This document shows, piece after piece, positions 1-5,462 of a DNA stretch of 7,366 bases; within the stretch, counting starts at the first letter, position 1; each line of letters starts with the position of its first letter. The notes under the pieces are model-generated. The model saw only the letters and a list, made by a program, of their open reading frames with translations. It made no database searches and was not told the origin of the DNA. This DNA is from Nitratifractor sp. (GTDB lineage Bacteria > Campylobacterota > Campylobacteria > Campylobacterales > Sulfurovaceae). The position numbers were made by a program, and so were the translations under genes. The stretch spans positions 1 through 7,366 of the forward strand of contig WFYP01000157.1 of NCBI GenBank assembly GCA_015490055.1, given 5' to 3'.

Positions 1-20
1 AGAAGACAAAGCAGTCTTTT
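1..20 (+). other. Possible hairpin upstream of the 5S rRNA gene
   Basis: AGAAGAC (1-7) can pair with GTCTTTT (14-20) around a six-base AAAGCA loop, with one G-T wobble. The stem is followed by a few more T or A bases. It could be part of the 23S-5S spacer, where processing stems are common, or a terminator of whatever lies upstream. The window starts exactly here, so the two cannot be told apart. Confidence 0.3.
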
Positions 21-28
21 TATATCTC

Positions 29-147
29 TTGGCGGTGTCGCTAGAGTGAAGGTCACACCCAGCTCCATCCCGAACCTGGAAGTTAAGCTTCTCATCGCCG
101 ATAATACTGCCGGCTACGCTGGTGGGAACGTAGGTCGACGCCGTCTT
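29..147 (+). rRNA. rrf: 5S ribosomal RNA
   Basis: This is the 5S RNA of the large ribosomal subunit, about 119 nt, the usual bacterial length. It is recognised by the near-universal core CCCGAACCTGGAAGTTAAGC at 69-88 and by the later GGTGGGAACGTAGG stretch (121-134). The ends form the terminal helix: GGCGGTGTC (31-39) pairs with GACGCCGTC (137-145), with two G-U wobbles. Just outside, TCTC (25-28) can pair with GAGA (148-151), which would extend the stem in the precursor. The exact ends are set from the helix and may be off by 1-3 nt. It is probably the last gene of an rRNA operon whose 23S gene lies to the left of the window. It is transcribed toward the minus-strand genes. Confidence 0.96.
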
Positions 148-149
148 GA

Positions 150-184
150 GAGTTTCTTTTTTACTTCAACTTTATTTAAGTTTT
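150..184 (+). terminator. Possible terminator region of the rRNA operon
   Basis: After the 5S terminal helix comes a T-rich run (153-162, TTTCTTTTTT). It is followed by a short hairpin, AACTT (168-172) and AAGTT (178-182) around TATTT, ending in more T bases. Either the 5S stem plus the first T-run, or the small hairpin plus TTTT, could end transcription. The 5-bp stem is weak, so this is a position-based guess supported by T-tracts. Confidence 0.35.
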
Positions 185-257
185 CGTATTTTAATCTAAT
201 CACTTTTTATTTAAATATTTGCAATCATATTTTACAATTGATTTTAATATTAACTTT

Positions 258-271
258 CTAAATATATTTAG
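258..271. repeat. 14-bp perfect palindrome
   Basis: CTAAATATATTTAG reads the same on both strands. It lies 44 bp past the toxin stop codon. There is no T-run after it on either strand, so it is not a typical terminator. It may be a protein-binding site, or chance in very AT-rich DNA. Confidence 0.4.
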
Positions 272-314
272 GCTTTCACTTTATTCATACTCTTATACAT
301 TGTAATTCTTAGTG

Positions 315-734
315 CTAAATAATTTCGTTATAAAGGGCTAAAAAGCTGTTTGGGTCTAATGTTTTTACTTTAGAGTTTTTAAAGCCTTTTTTGTCTCTTG
401 TTATTATATAATCTATATTAGAGTTAAAAACTGAGCTGTATATTACACTGTCTTCGAAATCTGTACCATTATTATATATTGCTTCGATGAATACTATTTT
501 ATCTAAGGGTGTAACTAGAAAAATCTTTAAAAGCATATCTATAATTTTATCTGCTTCTTTTTTGTTTAATGCTTTCATTGTTAGGTAGTGTATAGTAGCA
601 ATAGAAGATGCTGAGAGATAAGCTTTTAGTTTTTTTGTTTCTGCTAATATAAAAAGCTCTTTAGCACCTTTAAAATATGGCTCTCTTTCTAAAAGAAGGT
701 CTAAAACTATATTTGTATCTAGTAGAATTTTCAT
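315..734 (-). CDS. PIN-domain toxin (VapC-like ribonuclease) of a toxin-antitoxin pair
   Basis: A 139-residue single-domain protein, the usual size for a PIN toxin. PIN domains are metal-dependent ribonucleases; toxin members cut tRNA, rRNA or other RNAs and stop growth when the antitoxin is lost. Visible signatures are the N-terminal LLDTNIVLD with catalytic D6, the TDFEDSV motif with D92 and D95, and YIITRDKKGF with D114 on the last core strand. The helix that often carries a second acid reads SSIATIHYL, with Thr47 where related proteins may have Asp; this variant may still be active. The ATG overlaps the antitoxin stop by 4 bp (ATGA), so translation is probably coupled and the toxin depends on the upstream gene's mRNA. 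The target RNA cannot be told from sequence. The PIN assignment is firm; the toxin role rests on the paired antitoxin gene. Confidence 0.92.
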   Translation of the reverse strand: MKILLDTNIVLDLLLEREPYFKGAKELFILAETKKLKAYLSASSIATIHYLTMKALNKKEADKIIDMLLKIFLVTPLDKIVFIEAIYNNGTDFEDSVIYSSVFNSNIDYIITRDKKGFKNSKVKTLDPNSFLALYNEII

Positions 735-967
735 AAATATTTCTCTTCTAAGTATTTTTGATAATCATCTATTTTGATATTTTTATCTTTTAATTTACCA
801 GATAATTTTTCAGTAATAGAGGCATTATTAGAAGAGTTTTTATGCTCTAAAATATTTTTAAAAAACTCATTAACAAGCTTAGATACAGAGGTGTTACGAC
901 TTTTTGCATATTGTTTTATTTGTTCTATTAACTCTCTATCGCTATATAATGTAATTTTAGAATTCAT
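731..967 (-). CDS. Ribbon-helix-helix antitoxin (DUF6364-like), partner of the PIN toxin
   Basis: A 78-residue protein. Residues 3-40 look like a ribbon-helix-helix DNA-binding domain: a short beta strand (SKITLYSD), a helix (RELIEQIKQYAKSRN), a turn with TSVS, and a second helix (KLVNEFFKNILEH). The charged C-terminal tail (about 45-78, ending DDYQKYLEEKYL) is the part expected to wrap around and block the PIN toxin. Such antitoxins bind as dimers to palindromes in their own promoter, and one is present just upstream at 981-1005. The start is supported by a Shine-Dalgarno AAAGGA (973-978) five bases before the ATG. The stop overlaps the toxin start. It resembles the DUF6364 antitoxin group paired with PIN toxins more than classical VapB; the family name comes from memory of the pattern and was not searched. 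Confidence 0.87.
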   Translation of the reverse strand: MNSKITLYSDRELIEQIKQYAKSRNTSVSKLVNEFFKNILEHKNSSNNASITEKLSGKLKDKNIKIDDYQKYLEEKYL

Positions 968-980
968 ATAAATCCTTTGT

Positions 981-1005
981 CGTATATAATTACTAATATT
1001 ATACG
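981..1005. promoter_or_regulatory. Probable antitoxin operator (imperfect palindrome)
   Basis: Two 10-bp arms, CGTATATAAT (981-990) and ATATTATACG (996-1005), form an inverted repeat with two mismatches around a 5-bp centre. The repeat covers the -10 box and the expected transcription start of the toxin-antitoxin promoter, where a bound repressor would block RNA polymerase. Binding by the ribbon-helix-helix antitoxin is inferred from how such modules normally work. Confidence 0.6.
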
Positions 1006-1026
1006 ATAAAAGTACTTTATTGTCAA
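998..1026 (-). promoter_or_regulatory. Sigma70-type promoter of the toxin-antitoxin operon
   Basis: Read on the minus strand, TTGACA (1021-1026) and TATAAT (998-1003) are both perfect consensus boxes separated by exactly 17 bp. Transcription should start near 990-992, giving a short leader of about 25 nt before the antitoxin ATG at 967. The spacer contains the 10-bp palindrome AAAGTACTTT (1009-1018), possibly a second operator half. The promoter lies in the 67-bp gap after the res stop codon, so the module can be expressed independently of the restriction operon. Confidence 0.8.
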
Positions 1027-1034
1027 GTGCAGGT

Positions 1035-4004
1035 TTATAAAATTACATTTTCTACATCACTCATATTTCTGGCTTTAATAAATGATACATCATTTTCTAG
1101 TGCATTAAAGTGTGCTATTCCGCAGTCGATTTTTGCTTGTTCTGTTGGTCTTATGGCATCATTAAAGAGTGTACTTTTTGACTCTATAATAAAATATAGT
1201 TTTTCTATATTATCTTTTTCAATTACTACCGCCCAATCTGGATTGTAGCTTCCTAATGGAGTATCTATTTTAAAAAAACTTGGTAGCTTGGCATACACTT
1301 TTATGTTTGGATTGTTTTCAAATTGAGTGGCAAAGTTTTTTTCTGTATCTGAATCATATATAACATAGTCATATACACCTTTTGTGCTTCTTTGGAGGTT
1401 TTGGTTAAAGTAGCCTGCTAGTTCTTGTTCTTCAAATATCTCTTGTGCGTAGTAGCTATTATCTCCTATCTTTTGATATTTAATACCATCTACAATAAAT
1501 TGTCTCATTGTTCTTTTTATGATTGCTATACTCTGTTCTATAAACTTTTGTGGATTATTTTTAAACTGTTCTAATTTTTTACTTTTAGTTAATATCTCTA
1601 CTATTGCTCTTCGTGTAAGGTTTGTTTCGTTTTGAAGATATGTAACAATATCTGGCAGTTCAAACCCCTTATTGTCATATACAAAACTAGAATCTTCTAA
1701 TATATCGGCTTCTATACCACCTTGGCTTATCTCTATACCTGCTTTGCTATATCGAAATCTTGCCTTACCTACAATTAGTTGTTTGTTTATCTCTTGTGCA
1801 CAAGTATCTATTAGCAAAGATTCATCAAATTTTACCCTATATGTTGTTTTATATTTAATTCTATTCCAAAGTTCTGTAAAGTCTTCGCTTAAATATACTT
1901 CTTTGTTTAAAGTAAGAACTTTTCTATTGCTTGCATCTTTTATGTTAAGATTTCCAGCAACTTTTTTTAGTAGTGTAATAATTTGAGCAGATACAGTTGC
2001 GTAAGCATCTGGTAGTATCAGAGTACTGTTTTTTAAATCTAGTTTTAATCTATCTTGCACTTTACCTTTGCTGTCTATATATTTTTTCTCTAATAGATAA
2101 CTCCAAAGCTCTTCCGACTTTTCTATTCCAAGATAAGCCTCTTCTCCATCATTAGAAGTTACAATATTTGCAAATGTATGCTCCTCTATTAGTCCAAATT
2201 TAATACCTGTATCCTCTTCTATCTCTTTTTGTAACTGCTTGGCAAACTCTTCGTATGATTCATTTGCCATTACTGTAAGTGTATTAACATCAAATCCAAA
2301 TACTCGTTCTCCTTCTTGATTTACACATAGTCTTAACCCGCGACCAATCTCTTGCCGTTTTTTAATAACCGAGTTACTCTCGTTAAGTGTACAAATTTGG
2401 AAAATATTAGGGTTATCCCACCCTTCTCTTAAAGCCGAATGAGAAAAGATAAATTTTAATTTATTATCGAGACTAAGCAGTTTCTCTTTCTCTTTCATAA
2501 TAAGATTATATGTATCTTCGTCATCTTTAGTCTTACCGCTTGTATCTTTTACTTTTCCTTTTTTGTCTATCGAAAAGTATCCATTATGTACTTCGCTAGC
2601 AATGCTGTCTGTATCTACATTTTCAAAGAGCACCTTATATTTGGGTTTACGAATTAGTTTATTATACTCCTCTTCAAATACAAGTGCATATTTACCTTTT
2701 TGTGCATTGCCCTCATCATCGTACCAGCGATAATTTGCGACCTTGTCTATAAAGAACAGACTCAAAACTTTTATGCCTCTTTTTGTGAGTCTAAGCTCTT
2801 TCTCTAAATGCTCTTCTATGGTTTTCCGTATCTGTAGCCGTTTTATCTCATCTTCATCTACACCACCAATAGCTTGCCCTAACTCTAATATTTCAGGCTT
2901 AGAGGTAAAGTCTATATATTCAGCCCCTTCTTGACAATATATATCGTTAATTATATATCCACTGTAAATATCCCTACCACCTGAACGCACAAACAGATCA
3001 TCGCCTTGCTTTACAGTGATTTTTTTATGCGATACAGAACCGCCTTTAATAACATCAATCTCTACCTTGGCGCTTATTGGGCTCTTTTTATTATCTACCG
3101 ATAGCAGTTTTATATAAGCATTATTGTTACTCTCTTCTAATTTAAATTCTGCTACCTCTATCTGTTTAACCAGCTGCTTATTATAGGCATCTACAGGGTC
3201 AAGTTTATATACCATATGGTGCTTATCTTTATGTGTTGCAGAGTATCTAATAGTACAGAGTGGATTTAGCGACTCTATAGCCTCTTTAGATTTAGATGTA
3301 GTATCAACACTTTGTGGCTCATCTATAATAACAATAGGATTTGTAGATTGAATAAACTCAATAGGTCTATATCCACTTAATTTATCGTTATAGCGGTGAA
3401 TAATATTAGCTTTTGTCTCTTTACTAGGGTCGCTAAAACTTCGACGGAATGCATCGATATTTATAACCATAATTTGTATATAGTCATTAGTTGCAAAACT
3501 TCTTACTTGTTCAAGATTGGCAGAGTTATAAGTAAAGTAGTCATATGGAGTGTTTTGATACAACGCCTTAAAATGGCTCTCTGTAATCTCTAAAGTTTTA
3601 TTAACTCCTTCTTTAATGGCAATAGATGGAACTACAATAATAAATTTAGTAAAACCATATAGCTTATTAAGCTCAAAAATAGTCTTTAAATAGACATAAG
3701 TTTTACCAGTTCCTGTCTCCATCTCTACTGTAAAGTTTTTATCTAATCTGTTATTAGCCAATAACTTAGATTGCTTTAACCCATTTCTAAGCTGTATAGC
3801 ATTTAAATTTTTAACAATTTCATCATCAGGCAAAAGGAGTTTATTGCCATATCCAAGCTCTGTTTCATTTTGCATTAAGCCACTTGTGTCTAGTGATGGC
3901 ACAGAGAAGTTGCTACTACATACCTCTTGCCCCTCAAAAATATCTGTTACAGATTTAATAGCCTCTTGCTGATACTCTAAATTAGAATCAAATTTAATCT
4001 TCAT
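1035..4004 (-). CDS. res: Type III restriction endonuclease, Res subunit
   Basis: A 989-residue protein, normal length for Res of EcoP1I/EcoP15I-type enzymes. With Mod it uses ATP to move from an unmethylated recognition site and cuts DNA a fixed short distance away. The superfamily 2 helicase core is complete: Walker A METGTGKT (95-102), motif II IIDEPQ (226-231), motif III YSATH (254-258), SALREGWDNPN (523-533) and the arginine-finger motif QEIGRGLRL (551-559). The C-terminal nuclease shows PD at 922-923 and ESK at 941-943, the PD-(D/E)xK pattern. No frameshift or missing catalytic motif is seen, so it should be active. The ATG lies inside the end of the preceding gene (11-bp overlap), with an AAAGG ribosome-binding site six bases before it. 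It is the third gene of the mod operon. Confidence 0.97.
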   Translation of the reverse strand: MKIKFDSNLEYQQEAIKSVTDIFEGQEVCSSNFSVPSLDTSGLMQNETELGYGNKLLLPDDEIVKNLNAIQLRNGLKQSKLLANNRLDKNFTVEMETGTGKTYVYLKTIFELNKLYGFTKFIIVVPSIAIKEGVNKTLEITESHFKALYQNTPYDYFTYNSANLEQVRSFATNDYIQIMVINIDAFRRSFSDPSKETKANIIHRYNDKLSGYRPIEFIQSTNPIVIIDEPQSVDTTSKSKEAIESLNPLCTIRYSATHKDKHHMVYKLDPVDAYNKQLVKQIEVAEFKLEESNNNAYIKLLSVDNKKSPISAKVEIDVIKGGSVSHKKITVKQGDDLFVRSGGRDIYSGYIINDIYCQEGAEYIDFTSKPEILELGQAIGGVDEDEIKRLQIRKTIEEHLEKELRLTKRGIKVLSLFFIDKVANYRWYDDEGNAQKGKYALVFEEEYNKLIRKPKYKVLFENVDTDSIASEVHNGYFSIDKKGKVKDTSGKTKDDEDTYNLIMKEKEKLLSLDNKLKFIFSHSALREGWDNPNIFQICTLNESNSVIKKRQEIGRGLRLCVNQEGERVFGFDVNTLTVMANESYEEFAKQLQKEIEEDTGIKFGLIEEHTFANIVTSNDGEEAYLGIEKSEELWSYLLEKKYIDSKGKVQDRLKLDLKNSTLILPDAYATVSAQIITLLKKVAGNLNIKDASNRKVLTLNKEVYLSEDFTELWNRIKYKTTYRVKFDESLLIDTCAQEINKQLIVGKARFRYSKAGIEISQGGIEADILEDSSFVYDNKGFELPDIVTYLQNETNLTRRAIVEILTKSKKLEQFKNNPQKFIEQSIAIIKRTMRQFIVDGIKYQKIGDNSYYAQEIFEEQELAGYFNQNLQRSTKGVYDYVIYDSDTEKNFATQFENNPNIKVYAKLPSFFKIDTPLGSYNPDWAVVIEKDNIEKLYFIIESKSTLFNDAIRPTEQAKIDCGIAHFNALENDVSFIKARNMSDVENVIL

Positions 4005-5436
4005 CTTTAACCTTTACTGCAACATATTTTTGCTTTGGACTGCTTGGTTTATTGGGAATTGTAAGTTTTAATAAACCTTTTTTTATTAAAGGATTTAAAA
4101 AAGTTCTTCTAAAGTAACTTCTATGCTTTAAACCTATATGTTTCATAATCTCTTCAATGCTTTTTGGAGTATTACAAAATTCCAAAATAGCCTGGTCACT
4201 AGCCTGGTCACTAGCTTGGTCACTAGCTTGGTCACTAACTTGCTCGGTAACTGTATTACTTTTTGTTTTACTAACTAATTCTCCATTAATTGGAACTATA
4301 ATTTTAAATATATCCTCTTCAATCAATTTTGGGTCATCGCCTCCATATGTTTTAGAGTATTTAAATAGGTTTCTAACACCACTACCTAACTCATCAGCAT
4401 AATCTATCTCTTTAAAAACTTTTGCAATAGTTGGATTTTTAGGATATGGCGTAAAGTTGTTAGGTGTTATAAAACCAAAACCGTTCGGTCTGTTTGCATT
4501 TTCAAAAGTTACACTATCGTTTCCAATAACCATTTTAGCAACATAAGCATTTGAGTATTCACGGTGAATTAAAATATTTACAATAGCTTCTCTAAAAATC
4601 TTATCTCTTAAACTAACCCGTCTATCTCCCTCTAAAAAGAATGGGTCGCTTAAGTGCTTCGCGACAAATGCCATAAGCCGTTCGTAACTCTCTAGTAAAT
4701 TGGTTCGAATATCATCTCTATCGTCGTATCTGTCAAGATTTTTCTGTCTTAAAATTGCATCTGTTCTATGGTGGGGTAGGGCAGAGATTATTGTTTCATC
4801 TTTTCCAAAAAGCAAAATTGCTCCAAGAGTTAGCCCCTCTTTACCAGTTAAAATATCTTTTTTATAAAGCCCAGCACTCTTAAGCAGTTCTAAATCGTCC
4901 ATCTCTCTCCACAGATGCTCTTTTGCTACCCTTTTTCTAACTTTTTGTATTAAATCGGCTCTTAAATCGCAAAGCCCAGCATAAGGAAAAATCCTATTTT
5001 CACTATAACTGTTCTGCTTTCTTAAATATAAATTACTTACCAAAGTGCTATTTTTTGTTATATCAAAATCCCCATCGCCATTTCTGTCGTAAATTTTGCC
5101 ATTAACACTATGCACCGACGAACTCTCTGGCACAAAAATATAGATAACATCTTTCCCTTCTATCTCTACAATATTCGCACTCAAATAAAAAGGCGGATTA
5201 AGCTTTTGTGGGTTATTAATAGCCGTTAAAAAATCTTTTACAAGAGCACCCGCACTCTCTACCCCACAAATGGTACCATTATCTTTTACCCCAAGCAAAA
5301 TATGCCCGCCGTGGTGGTTAAGCATAGCACAAACACTCTCGTAAACATCTCTATTTAGTTTACTCTTAGACTCTTTAAATTCAACATCTACTCCTTCACC
5401 TTTGGTAATTAGAGATGAGATTTTTTCTTTGGTCAT
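3994..5436 (-). CDS. AlbA_2 (Schlafen-like) domain protein with GHKL ATPase-like region and C-terminal winged helix, COG2865-like
   Basis: A 480-residue protein lying between mod and res. The N-terminal AlbA_2 domain (about 13-135) shows GVDVEFKES, then NHHGGHILLGVKDNGTICGV, a putative nucleic-acid-binding fold shared with Schlafen proteins. The C-terminal half (about 275-380) resembles the HATPase_c_4 region: REAIVNILIHREY (282-294) as the N-box and ADELGSGVRNLF (347-358) as the glycine-rich box. A linker with four SDQA repeats (401-416) follows, then a winged-helix-like domain (about 417-475). The start is supported by AAGGAT (5445-5450) eight bases upstream; mod ends 26 bp before it and res overlaps its end by 11 bp, so the three are co-transcribed. 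Proteins of this architecture are usually labelled transcriptional regulators and are often found near restriction genes. Here it could regulate the operon or modulate restriction; neither is shown by the sequence. The domain calls are good; the function is unknown. Confidence 0.9.
   Translation of the reverse strand: MTKEKISSLITKGEGVDVEFKESKSKLNRDVYESVCAMLNHHGGHILLGVKDNGTICGVESAGALVKDFLTAINNPQKLNPPFYLSANIVEIEGKDVIYIFVPESSSVHSVNGKIYDRNGDGDFDITKNSTLVSNLYLRKQNSYSENRIFPYAGLCDLRADLIQKVRKRVAKEHLWREMDDLELLKSAGLYKKDILTGKEGLTLGAILLFGKDETIISALPHHRTDAILRQKNLDRYDDRDDIRTNLLESYERLMAFVAKHLSDPFFLEGDRRVSLRDKIFREAIVNILIHREYSNAYVAKMVIGNDSVTFENANRPNGFGFITPNNFTPYPKNPTIAKVFKEIDYADELGSGVRNLFKYSKTYGGDDPKLIEEDIFKIIVPINGELVSKTKSNTVTEQVSDQASDQASDQASDQAILEFCNTPKSIEEIMKHIGLKHRSYFRRTFLNPLIKKGLLKLTIPNKPSSPKQKYVAVKVKDED
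4011..4015 (-). promoter_or_regulatory. Ribosome-binding site of res, inside the preceding gene
   Basis: AAAGG on the minus strand lies six bases before the res ATG and within the last codons of the AlbA_2 gene. With the 11-bp gene overlap it suggests that res is translated by ribosomes ending the upstream gene, and it favours the ATG at 4004 as the start. Confidence 0.6.
4189..4248 (-). repeat. 12-bp tandem repeat encoding SDQA in the AlbA_2 protein
   Basis: Four consecutive 12-bp units (4189-4200, 4201-4212, 4213-4224, 4225-4236) encode Ser-Asp-Gln-Ala. Two units use CAG and two use CAA for Gln and are otherwise identical. A fifth, diverged unit (4237-4248) encodes TEQV, the older-looking version of the motif. 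The unit length is a multiple of three, so gain or loss of copies keeps the reading frame and only changes the length of the linker between the ATPase-like region and the C-terminal winged helix. Confidence 0.93.
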
Positions 5437-5462
5437 AGGCTTTTATCCTTATGCATTAATAA

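Larger units (their letters stand above)
148..314. other. AT-rich intergenic gap between 5S rRNA and the PIN toxin gene
   Basis: This 167-bp gap separates two converging transcripts, the rRNA from the left and the toxin-antitoxin mRNA from the right. It is very AT-rich and no coding region is convincing in it. It holds a T-rich stretch just after 5S, a weak hairpin (168-182) and a 14-bp palindrome (258-271). No tRNA, direct repeat or integrase remnant is visible. Confidence 0.7.

Noticed and set aside
46..261. Open frame of 71 codons on the plus strand
   Set aside because: It runs through the 5S rRNA gene and the AT-rich spacer after it. The first half is a translation of rRNA and there is no family resemblance.
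774..971. Plus-strand frame opposite the antitoxin
   Set aside because: It overlaps the antitoxin gene almost fully. The minus-strand frame has a good ribosome-binding site, promoter and a coupled toxin gene.
1004..1022. Inverted repeat after res (CGATAAA and TTTATTG) as a res terminator
   Set aside because: It has a short AT-rich stem and no T-run follows it in the direction of res transcription. It overlaps the perfect toxin-antitoxin promoter, which explains the sequence better.
1672..1986. Plus-strand frame of 104 codons, hydrophobic and Ser/Leu-rich
   Set aside because: It is antisense to res, which has clear domain support. Composition of this type is expected opposite AT-rich coding DNA.
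4157..4402. Plus-strand frame with a repeated AWSL motif
   Set aside because: It is the antisense reading of the SDQA repeat in the AlbA_2 gene; the repetitive appearance comes from the DNA repeat.
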